DNA of 64,000 nt, from positions 124,001 to 188,000 of the forward strand of contig NZ_JAPDDS010000010.1 of assembly GCF_025950085.1 (NCBI RefSeq), given 5' to 3'. Both the position numbers and the translations under genes were made by a program. Below are positions 47,987 through 55,482 of this stretch, piece after piece. Every line of letters starts with the position of its first letter. The stretch's first letter is position 1. This stretch comes from Luteolibacter flavescens. Its GTDB lineage: Bacteria > Verrucomicrobiota > Verrucomicrobiia > Verrucomicrobiales > Akkermansiaceae. The notes beneath the pieces are model-generated. The model was not told where the DNA came from. It searched no databases and was given only the letters and a program-made list of their open reading frames with translations.

Positions 47987-48615
47987 TGAAAACGACCATC
48001 GCGCTTTTGCTCGCCCTGCCCGTCCTTTGCCTCGCTGATGAAGAGGCGGATCTCGCGGCAAAGATCGCCGAGCATCAGGAAGGAGCGAACAAGCTTTCCG
48101 AACGCCAGGACGAGCTCGCCGCCGACGTGCAGCAGCTCATCATCGAGCAGACGAATCCCAAGGTGATCGAGCTGCTAGAGGGCGTCGAGGAGGCGATGGA
48201 CGAGGCGTCCGCGCTCCTGCTCGAGTTCGACACCGGCGGCATCACCATCGCCGCCGAGACGGACGTCATCGAAAAGATCTTCGAGGCGGCGAAAGAGCGC
48301 CAGAAGCAATCCGGCAACCAGCAGGGCCAAGCCAGCGGGGCGATGCTCGAAATGATGCAGGAGATGATGGGGCAGGGTAAGCCGCAGGAAAAACCGGGCG
48401 ATCCGCAGCAAGGCGACAAGCCGGGCGATCAAGGCGGTGAAGGCCAGACGGGCAACTCCGATTCCGCGAACTCTGCCGACGCCGGGACCTCCGGCACCAA
48501 ATTCGAGGAACGCCGTGTTCCAAAGTCTTCCGGCAAGGCGGGCCAAGGCCTGCCACGGGAGTTCCAGGATGCCTTGGACGCCTACAACCGCGCCGCCGAG
48601 AAACTCGCGAAATGA
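47983..48615 (+). CDS. Secreted helical low-complexity protein (operon gene 2)
   Basis: 210 residues with a signal peptide (MMKTTIALLLALPVLCLA). The mature part is a helical, acidic coiled coil (about 20-115) and a long Gly/Gln/Pro/Ser-rich linker (about 118-175), ending in a short helix (REFQDALDAYNRAAEKLAK). No domain recognised. The start overlaps the stop of gene 1 and the stop overlaps the start of gene 3 (ATGA at both ends), so it is translated in a coupled series. It could be a partner for the coiled coil of gene 1. Confidence 0.82.
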   Translation: MMKTTIALLLALPVLCLADEEADLAAKIAEHQEGANKLSERQDELAADVQQLIIEQTNPKVIELLEGVEEAMDEASALLLEFDTGGITIAAETDVIEKIFEAAKERQKQSGNQQGQASGAMLEMMQEMMGQGKPQEKPGDPQQGDKPGDQGGEGQTGNSDSANSADAGTSGTKFEERRVPKSSGKAGQGLPREFQDALDAYNRAAEKLAK

Positions 48616-49595
48616 GGTTTATTTTTCCGCTTCTGATGATGGCCACCGCATTGCCGGTAGTGGCCCAGAATTTGCCGCGCCGTCCCGACGATCCGATCCC
48701 GCCGCAGGTGGACGCGATGTACGAGCGGGGACTGGCCTACCTTGCGAAAAGCCAGAACGCGCGCGGGTCATGGGACGATAGCATGGGCAGCGAGCCCGGC
48801 GTGGTCGCGCTGTGCGTGGTCGCCTTCCTCGCCCATGGAGAGGACCCGAACCACGGGCCCTATGCGAAGAACATCTCGAAGGGCATCGACTATCTACTCT
48901 CCCAGCAGAACTCGACCAACGGCTACATCGGCAACAGCATGTACAACCACGGCTTCGCCACGCTCGCGCTGGCCGAGGCCTATGGATGCGTCGAGAATCC
49001 GAAGATCGCCCCTGCCCTGCAGAAATCCGTCGAACTCATCCTGAGCGCGCAGAAGCGGAACAACTCGAAGGCGTGGCGCTACACACCGGACAGCACGGAT
49101 TCCGACACCACCGTTTCCGGCTGCCAGCTTGTCGCGCTCTACGCCGCGAGAAATGCGGGCCTGCCCGTCCCGGAAGAAGCACTGAAGAGCGGCCTGGCCT
49201 ACATGGCGCGCTGCCGCGGCAGCGACGGTGGCTACGGCTACACCTCCGCCAGCGGCCCGAAGCCGACGCTCACCGCGATCGGCGTGCTGTGCCTCGCCCT
49301 CGCGAAGGACAAGGAAGGCAAGGGCTTCCAGTCGTCCCTGGACTATCTCAAGAAGAACCTGAACTACCGCGACCGTCACTACCCGTACTACTTCGAGTAT
49401 TACATGTCACAGGCGCTCTTCCACGCCGAGCCGGAGACGTGGAATGATTGGAATGCGCAGAATATCCGCTACCTTTCCACCATCCAGTCGCGGGATGGCT
49501 CGTGGCCGGGGAACAAGGGCCAGTCCTTCAATACCGCCGGTTCCCTGCTCTCGCTCGCACTGAACTACCGATTCCTGCCGATCTACGAGAAATGA
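48612..49595 (+). CDS. Secreted prenyltransferase-repeat protein (operon gene 3)
   Basis: 327 residues with a signal peptide (cut near VVAQ). Alpha/alpha-toroid repeats: LAKSQNARGSWDDSMG, LLSQQNSTNGYIG, AWRYTPDSTDSDTTVSGCQLVALY, RGSDGGYGYT, QSRDGSWPGNKG. It shares the WRY-x-P-x-S-x-DSDT-x-x-SG signature with the paralogue at 27950. There is no DxDD cyclase motif. ATGA overlaps connect it to genes 2 and 4. Confidence 0.88.
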   Translation: MRFIFPLLMMATALPVVAQNLPRRPDDPIPPQVDAMYERGLAYLAKSQNARGSWDDSMGSEPGVVALCVVAFLAHGEDPNHGPYAKNISKGIDYLLSQQNSTNGYIGNSMYNHGFATLALAEAYGCVENPKIAPALQKSVELILSAQKRNNSKAWRYTPDSTDSDTTVSGCQLVALYAARNAGLPVPEEALKSGLAYMARCRGSDGGYGYTSASGPKPTLTAIGVLCLALAKDKEGKGFQSSLDYLKKNLNYRDRHYPYYFEYYMSQALFHAEPETWNDWNAQNIRYLSTIQSRDGSWPGNKGQSFNTAGSLLSLALNYRFLPIYEK

Positions 49596-51145
49596 TCCGA
49601 CCCCTCGTCATCGCCGCCCTGTTCGCCGCGCCGCTGGCCGCGGAGGAAGCCGTGCCCGCTACCGATCTGCTGCGCTTCACGAATGGCAACCAGATCGACG
49701 GCCGCTTCTCCGGCATGGACTCGGGCGGCGTGATCACGTGGACGCGCCCTGACGTGGCGACGCCGATGCCCTTCCAGCGGGACAAGGTCCGGCAGGTGGT
49801 GCTGCGGAATGCGCATCCCCTCTCGGCGATGTCCGACCCCTGCCATGTGACCCTGGTCAATGGCGACCGGTTCCCCGGCAAGGTCGTCGCGGCGGATGAC
49901 AAGACGGTGACGATCGATACCACCTCGGCGGGCACCATGGTGCTGCCGCGGGACGCCGTCGCGGTGATCTCGCCAAATCCCTTTGGCGGCCGCCTGCTCT
50001 ATGCCGGTCCCTTCGATGAGAAGGGCTGGAATGTCGTCCATCTGGACGGACCTGCCGCGGAGCCTGATCCCTTCGCCGGAAACCTGCGCGCCCCTCTCAC
50101 CCCGAAGGCGGACGAGGAAGAGGCGGGCAAGCCATCGTGGGTCCACACGGGCGCCTCGTGGTATTCGAAGGGCGGCGCAACGGACGCGATCACGCTGGAT
50201 GCGAATCTTCCGGACCAAGCCCTGCTCCGCTTCAAGCTCGGCTGGCGCAGCCGCCCGAGCCTTTCCGTGGCATTTCATGCGGACCTCGAAACCCCGGCTC
50301 CGAAGGACAAGAAGGACGGTGAAGAGGAAGAGCAACCGCGGCTGAACTTCGGCGGCATGCAGCAGCTTGCCCGGCTTTTCGGCACCAGCTACGTGATCAA
50401 TTTCCAATCCGGCTATCCCTATCTCCAGCGGACTTGGTTCAATGACGAGGGCCAGCCACAGACCGAGCGGGTGCGGAATGGCACCACCTCCGTGCGTCTG
50501 CCGGACACCGGCGAGGCGATCTTCGAGATCCGTTGCGACCGCAAGCACGGCACCATCACCGTTCACGTCGATGGGGAGTTCGTAGTGCAGTGGAATGTCT
50601 CCGAGGATGCCGGTCGCATCGCCGGGGAGGCCAAGGCGGAAGGCCAGGGTTCCTATCAGGCACCCGGCGGCGGGATCGGCTTCATGGTCCCGGGGACTTC
50701 CGCCGCGGTACGCGTCTCGGACATCATCCTGGCGGAGTGGAATGGCATGACCGACTCTGCCCGTAGCATGGAGAGCGATCACCGGGACATCGCACTGCTT
50801 TCAAACGGCACCGACCGTTTCTCGGGGCAGGTGATCGCCATCCGCAACGGGGTCATGGAGATCGATGCCAGCTACGGCCCGCTCAAGGTGCCGATGAATG
50901 AGGTCGCCGAGATCCACTTCGCCCGCGACCAGCGCCGCAAGGTGGAAGAGGCCGCGTCCTCGGAAATCGCGGTCCATCTGCAACCCGTGGGCCGTGTCAG
51001 CGGGGTGCCGCTCGCCTCGGCGAATGGCCGGATCCAGCTTGAGTCCACCCTCGCCGGAAAGATCGATCTCGATCTCTCCCCTGCTGTCATCCTTGAGTTT
51101 CAGACTGGTGGCGGCTTTCTTGACGACTGGGACGACGAACCGTAA
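49592..51145 (+). CDS. Secreted beta-rich protein, tandem paralogue 1 (operon gene 4)
   Basis: 517 residues with a signal peptide (MIRPLVIAALFAAPLAAEEA). Two N-terminal repeats of the type TNGNQIDGRFSGMDSGGVITW / VNGDRFPGKVVAADDKTVTI, then a concanavalin/LamG-like middle (about 140-400) and a final similar repeat (RNGVMEIDASYGPLKVPMNEV). The function is unknown. The start at 49592 overlaps the stop of gene 3; the frame upstream belongs to antisense-free gene 3 sequence. The next two genes have the same plan. Confidence 0.84.
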   Translation: MIRPLVIAALFAAPLAAEEAVPATDLLRFTNGNQIDGRFSGMDSGGVITWTRPDVATPMPFQRDKVRQVVLRNAHPLSAMSDPCHVTLVNGDRFPGKVVAADDKTVTIDTTSAGTMVLPRDAVAVISPNPFGGRLLYAGPFDEKGWNVVHLDGPAAEPDPFAGNLRAPLTPKADEEEAGKPSWVHTGASWYSKGGATDAITLDANLPDQALLRFKLGWRSRPSLSVAFHADLETPAPKDKKDGEEEEQPRLNFGGMQQLARLFGTSYVINFQSGYPYLQRTWFNDEGQPQTERVRNGTTSVRLPDTGEAIFEIRCDRKHGTITVHVDGEFVVQWNVSEDAGRIAGEAKAEGQGSYQAPGGGIGFMVPGTSAAVRVSDIILAEWNGMTDSARSMESDHRDIALLSNGTDRFSGQVIAIRNGVMEIDASYGPLKVPMNEVAEIHFARDQRRKVEEAASSEIAVHLQPVGRVSGVPLASANGRIQLESTLAGKIDLDLSPAVILEFQTGGGFLDDWDDEP

Positions 51146-51164
51146 CGACCTCCCTCCCCTTTTC

Positions 51165-52511
51165 GTGATCCGCTCAGCATCCATCCTCGCGCTCCTGCTC
51201 CTGCCCGCCCTTGCGGACGAGGTGATCCTTTCCGATGACTCGCGGCTGAATGGCACCGTGACCGCGCTGTCGGACAGCGGACAAGTGCTGCTCCAGAGCG
51301 ATCTCGCATTCGAGCCATTCCAAGTCCGTGCCGACCGTCTGCGCCGGGTGGTCTTCACGGACACCAGCCCGCGGGAGGACCAGCACGATTGCATGCTGAC
51401 GCTCGCGAATGGCGATCAATTTCCCGGGGACCTCAGCGCCATCGATGACAGCTCGGTGACGGTCCGCACGGACTTCGCCGGCGAGCTGCGCATCCCGCGG
51501 GAATCCGTCGGCACGGTGCAACTCGGGATGCGCCCCCGCAAGATCATCTACCAGGGTCCGGAGAGCGATGCCGGGTGGACCATCAAGAACGGCTGGCGCT
51601 ACGACACCAACCGCTTCGCCGCTGACTCGAACGGCACCGTTTTCCGCGAGTTCGATATCCCCGGCTCGTTCGCCGTGAAATTCCGCCTCACCTGGCGGAA
51701 CGCTCCGAATATCCAAGCCTACTTCGCCTGCGACAGCTTCGAGACCACGGGCAAGGCGAACCGCTACTACATCCAGCTCAACTCGAACGGCTTCGAGCTG
51801 AAGCGGCAGGACGCGATCGGCAACAATGGCGCCTTCTACTCGATGGCCTCGATTCCCCGCGACAGCCCGGAGCAGCAGAAGTCCGCCGTGGAGGTGGAAC
51901 TGCTGGTGGACCGCCACGTTGGCGAGGTCCACATCCTGCTCGATGGCGAGGAAGTCGGGAAATACAAGGACCCGGCGAAGACCGCACCTGGCGGGCAGGG
52001 CATCATGTTCCGCAGCCTCATCGGAGGGGATGACATGCAGACCGTCTCCCGCATCGAGGTCCGCGAGTGGGACCCCTCTGCCACCCGCCACGGGAGCGAG
52101 GAGCGCGGCGACACCACCCGCGACGTCCTCATCACCCGCAGCTCCGACCGGGGCACGGGGAAGATCCTTTCAATGACCAACACGGGAGAAGGTCGCTCCG
52201 TCCAATACAAGGGACCGCATCATCCCGAGGCGGTCGAGCTACCGCTGGATGAGATCTCCACGATGTTCTTCGCCCGGCCGGATGGAACGGAAAGCGATGC
52301 AGCCAAGACACCCCTAACCCTCGGTCTCCGTGGACGGGGCTACCTGGGAGTGAGTGGCTGCACCTTCAATGGCGACCAGATCGTGGCCAAGCATCCCCTG
52401 CTCGGCGAAATGGTGATCCGTCGCGATGCCGTGGCAAACCTGCAGCGGAAAGCGGAGAAGCCCAAGGTGAAGGAAGAAGAAGCCGAGGCACAACCGGAGG
52501 AGGAAGAATGA
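51165..52511 (+). CDS. Secreted beta-rich protein, tandem paralogue 2 (operon gene 5)
   Basis: 448 residues, starting at GTG 51165 because the signal peptide (IRSASILALLLLPALAD) begins there, 19 bp after the stop of gene 4. Same plan as genes 4 and 6: two SDDSRLNGTVTALSDSGQVLL / ANGDQFPGDLSAIDDSSVTV repeats, a lectin-like middle domain with WTIKNGWRYDTNRF and VDRHVGEVHILLDGEEVG, and a C-terminal repeat ending in a K/E-rich tail. This is the only gene of the run with a non-ATG start and without a stop/start overlap upstream. Its own stop overlaps gene 6 (ATGA). Confidence 0.83.
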   Translation: MIRSASILALLLLPALADEVILSDDSRLNGTVTALSDSGQVLLQSDLAFEPFQVRADRLRRVVFTDTSPREDQHDCMLTLANGDQFPGDLSAIDDSSVTVRTDFAGELRIPRESVGTVQLGMRPRKIIYQGPESDAGWTIKNGWRYDTNRFAADSNGTVFREFDIPGSFAVKFRLTWRNAPNIQAYFACDSFETTGKANRYYIQLNSNGFELKRQDAIGNNGAFYSMASIPRDSPEQQKSAVEVELLVDRHVGEVHILLDGEEVGKYKDPAKTAPGGQGIMFRSLIGGDDMQTVSRIEVREWDPSATRHGSEERGDTTRDVLITRSSDRGTGKILSMTNTGEGRSVQYKGPHHPEAVELPLDEISTMFFARPDGTESDAAKTPLTLGLRGRGYLGVSGCTFNGDQIVAKHPLLGEMVIRRDAVANLQRKAEKPKVKEEEAEAQPEEEE

Positions 52512-53914
52512 TCATCATGAAACCCGCCGCCGCACTGCTGCTCCTGGCAAGCTGCCTGCCACTCGCTGCCCAGGAGACGGAGATCATCTGCGTCGATGGC
52601 AGCCGCATCCGCGGCTCGCTGCTCGGCGTGGAGGTGGATCGTCTCCAGTTCGAAGCCGATTTCCTCGCGGTCCCCGTGCCCCTGCGTCTGGAGAAGGTCG
52701 TGGAGGTCAGCCTTCCGGTGAACCGCGGGGATTCAAAGGGAGACCACATCGCCACGCTCACGCTCACGAATGGCGACGTCCTTAGCGGCGAACTGACCGG
52801 GATCGACGAGCAGTCCATCAAGCTCCGCACCTGGTATGCTGGCGAGATGACTTTCCGCCGGGTGATGGTGGACAAGCTGGAGATCAAGGACCGCATTGAT
52901 CTCGTTTACAGCGGACCGGACAGCCTGCAGGGCTGGACGCAGAGCGACCCCGGCATCTGGAGCTTCGAGCGCGGCTGGCTGCGGGCAAAGGGAGCCGGCA
53001 GCATCGCGAGAAATCTCAAGCTCCCGACCAAGACACGCTTCGCCTTCGACCTCTCGTGGAGATCGAATCCGCGCTTCAACTTCCTCTTCTACTCGGACGA
53101 CATCGCGGGAACGAGCCCGAACAATGCCTACGAGCTGATCGTCCAGGGCGGCCGCTACATCCAGCTCCACAAGCGCTGGGCAAAGGATGGCAAGTCCGGC
53201 AGCAACTCGCTTCCCGGCTTTGCCAACGTGCCCGAACTCCTGAACAAGGAGCGGTGCCGGTTCGAAATCCTCGTGGACCGGAAATCAGGGCTGATCCGCC
53301 TGCTGGTAAACGGCCGCGTCGTCCAGGACTGGACGGACCCCGAGCCCGATGCCGGCATCTCCGGCGGTGGCATGCATTTCAGCACGCAGGACAGTGTGCA
53401 ACTCCGCGTCTCGCGCATCGAGGTGACCGCGTGGAACGGTGAGCTGGAGGGCAAGCCGCCGGAGCAGGACGACGGCTTCATGGAGGAGGAGATCATTCCC
53501 CAGCCGGAAGCGGAAGCTCCCGCCGACCCCACCCGCATCCGCCTCCGCAACAACGACCAGATCGCCGGTGAAATGCTCGGCATCGCCGAGGGCAAGGTGA
53601 AGCTGAAGACATCCTTCGGCGACGTGAGCCTGCCGGTGTCCCGCCTCCGCACCTTCGCGCTGCACACGAAGGAGCAGCGGGAGAACTGGGATCTCTATCA
53701 GGTGCCGAAGCGCTACAATGGCGACGTGCGCGCGTGGTTCCCCGACGGAAGTTGCATCACCTTCAAGCTGGAAGGCGCGGCGAATGGCAAGCTGGAGGGC
53801 AGCGCGCAGGCCTTTGGCAAGGCGAGCTTCGAGCAAAAGGCTTTCACCCGCATCGAGTTCAATCTTTACGAGCCGGACTTCGACGAACTTCGCAATCGCG
53901 GCGACATGTGGTAG
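52508..53914 (+). CDS. Secreted beta-rich protein, tandem paralogue 3 (operon gene 6)
   Basis: 468 residues with a signal peptide (MKPAAALLLLASCLPLAAQ; the ATG at 52517 may be the true start). Same repeats (VDGSRIRGSLLGVEVDRLQF, TNGDVLSGELTGIDEQSIKL), a lectin-like middle (WSFERGWLRAKGAGSIARN, FEILVDRKSGLIRLLVNGRVV) and a further repeat pair at the end (RNNDQIAGEMLGIAEGKVKL). Function unknown. Last gene of the operon; the next gene starts 16 bp later on the same strand and could be read from the same transcript. Confidence 0.84.
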   Translation: MIIMKPAAALLLLASCLPLAAQETEIICVDGSRIRGSLLGVEVDRLQFEADFLAVPVPLRLEKVVEVSLPVNRGDSKGDHIATLTLTNGDVLSGELTGIDEQSIKLRTWYAGEMTFRRVMVDKLEIKDRIDLVYSGPDSLQGWTQSDPGIWSFERGWLRAKGAGSIARNLKLPTKTRFAFDLSWRSNPRFNFLFYSDDIAGTSPNNAYELIVQGGRYIQLHKRWAKDGKSGSNSLPGFANVPELLNKERCRFEILVDRKSGLIRLLVNGRVVQDWTDPEPDAGISGGGMHFSTQDSVQLRVSRIEVTAWNGELEGKPPEQDDGFMEEEIIPQPEAEAPADPTRIRLRNNDQIAGEMLGIAEGKVKLKTSFGDVSLPVSRLRTFALHTKEQRENWDLYQVPKRYNGDVRAWFPDGSCITFKLEGAANGKLEGSAQAFGKASFEQKAFTRIEFNLYEPDFDELRNRGDMW

Positions 53915-53930
53915 CGTCACGGCGCTTCCC

Positions 53931-54833
53931 ATGAGAATCCCGCAACTCACACCGGCCACGCTGGCCGGACTCCTGAATGGCATCCGTCCGCCAGTGGTGA
54001 TCGATGTTCGTCTCGATGACGACTTCCGCTGCTGCAAGATCCCGGGCGCGCTGAACAACTGCGTCTTCGAAGTCGCCTTCACCGAACGCATGCCCGCGGT
54101 GGCACCGGACCTCTCCGCGCCGGTCTGCCTCTATGGCGCGGGAGACGGGAGCATGGAAAGCCGCATGGCTGCGGAGAAGCTGCTCCGCCTCGGCTATACT
54201 TCCGTGCAGGAATTGAGCGGAGGGATCGCGGGATGGCGTGACGCCAGCATGCCGGTCGAGGAGAGCCCCGCGGCACCGGCTCCGGTGCTTTTCGACGGAC
54301 GCTATCGCATCGATCTCGCCGAGAGCCGCATCCAGTGGACCGGCCGCAATCTGCTCAATCATCACACCGGTCGCATCGGCCTGAAATCGGGCGAAATCAT
54401 CATCGAGGATGGCCGCCTCGCCGGAGGGAGCTTCGTCATCGCCATGACGGACATCACTTGCCACGACCTCGCGGGAAACACCCTGCACGACGTGTTGATC
54501 CGTCACCTGTGCGACCACGATTTCTTCGATACCGGGCTGTATCCCGAGGCTCGCTTCGAGATCACCGGCTCGGAACCGATGGAGGGAGCCGGGGCCGGCG
54601 CGCCGAATCTTCACGTGCACGGACAGCTCACTCTGAAGGACACGACAGCACCGCTCGACTTCCTCGCCAGCGCCGGGGTCACACCCGACGGCAAGGCCGC
54701 GGCACAGGCGACGCTCGCCTTCGACCGCACGCTCTGGAAGGTGCTCTACGGCTCCGGCAAGTGGTTCCACCACCTCGGCGGCCATCTCGTGAACGACATG
54801 ATCGAGCTGCAACTCCGCATCGTCGCGGAGTGA
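53931..54833 (+). CDS. Rhodanese-YceI fusion protein
   Basis: 300 residues. Residues 1-112 are a rhodanese domain (VVIDVRLDDDF; active-site loop starting at C66 in VCLYGAGDGS), which handles sulfane sulfur or acts as a persulfide carrier. From about 125 to the end is a YceI-like lipocalin-type barrel (RYRIDLAESRIQWTGRN ... LTLKDTTAPLDF), which binds isoprenoid-like lipids in characterised members. No signal peptide, although most YceI proteins are periplasmic. The ATG at 53931 is the first start for the rhodanese fold and lies 16 bp after the preceding stop. Confidence 0.88.
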   Translation: MRIPQLTPATLAGLLNGIRPPVVIDVRLDDDFRCCKIPGALNNCVFEVAFTERMPAVAPDLSAPVCLYGAGDGSMESRMAAEKLLRLGYTSVQELSGGIAGWRDASMPVEESPAAPAPVLFDGRYRIDLAESRIQWTGRNLLNHHTGRIGLKSGEIIIEDGRLAGGSFVIAMTDITCHDLAGNTLHDVLIRHLCDHDFFDTGLYPEARFEITGSEPMEGAGAGAPNLHVHGQLTLKDTTAPLDFLASAGVTPDGKAAAQATLAFDRTLWKVLYGSGKWFHHLGGHLVNDMIELQLRIVAE

Positions 54834-54837
54834 CCGG

Positions 54838-55479
54838 TCAGACGTTCCGGCCGAGATACTTCACCACAGCCTCGGTGCGGGTGCGGACGTGGAGCTTCGC
54901 ATAGATATTGTGAAGGTGGGTGCGCACGGTCTCCACGCCGATGCCGAGGTCCCATGCGATTTCCTTGTAGAGCCCGCCCTTCACCAGCAGCTCCAGGATC
55001 TGCTTCTCGCGCGGGGTCAGGTTGTGGTTCTCGTTCTTCGAGGGTGGCGTGGCCTGGAAGTGCTGCACCACCTTTCGAGCGATCGCCCCGGACATCGGCG
55101 AGCCACCGGAAAGGAGCTCATCGAGCGAATCGAGCAGCTTCAGCGGGGCGTCGCGTTTCAGCAGGTAGCCCGAGGCTCCGGCGGAGAGCGCGTTGAAGAT
55201 GCGGTCGTTGTTGTCATAGACCGTCACCATCAGCACCTGCGCGTCGGGGTGCAGTTCCTTCAGCTTCGCCACACAGGCGATGCCGGACCTACCGGGGAGC
55301 TGGATATCCATCAGCACGACTTCCGGGCAAACGGAGGACATCCCCTCGATCGCGGACTCGGCGTCGGGATAAACTCCTGTGAGTTGCCACTTCGGCGACG
55401 CGGCGAGGATCTCGGCCAGGCTTTCACGCAGGAGTTCATCGTCCTCGACGAGGGCGACGGTGTGAATCTCGGGGTCCAT
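54838..55479 (-). CDS. NarL/FixJ-type response regulator
   Basis: 213 residues: an N-terminal receiver (acidic pair D13/D14 in VEDDE, phospho-acceptor D58 in VLMDIQLPG, K108 in YLLKRDA) and a C-terminal LuxR-type HTH (LTPREKQILELLVKGGLYKEIA, ETVRTHLHNIYAKL). It follows the sensor kinase gene on the same strand with 3 bp between them, so the pair forms one operon and cognate system. Targets are not evident; the neighbouring GH78-like and secreted genes are possible. Confidence 0.94.
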   Translation of the reverse strand: MDPEIHTVALVEDDELLRESLAEILAASPKWQLTGVYPDAESAIEGMSSVCPEVVLMDIQLPGRSGIACVAKLKELHPDAQVLMVTVYDNNDRIFNALSAGASGYLLKRDAPLKLLDSLDELLSGGSPMSGAIARKVVQHFQATPPSKNENHNLTPREKQILELLVKGGLYKEIAWDLGIGVETVRTHLHNIYAKLHVRTRTEAVVKYLGRNV

Positions 55480-55482
55480 GGG

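Noticed and set aside
49448-49591. N-terminal extension of the gene at 49592
   Set aside because: It lies in another frame of the preceding gene; the signal peptide at 49592 and ATGA overlap define the start.
45371-53914. A phage or secretion-system cluster
   Set aside because: No capsid, tail, ATPase or secretin features; all recognisable parts are membrane coiled-coil, alpha-toroid and beta-sandwich proteins.
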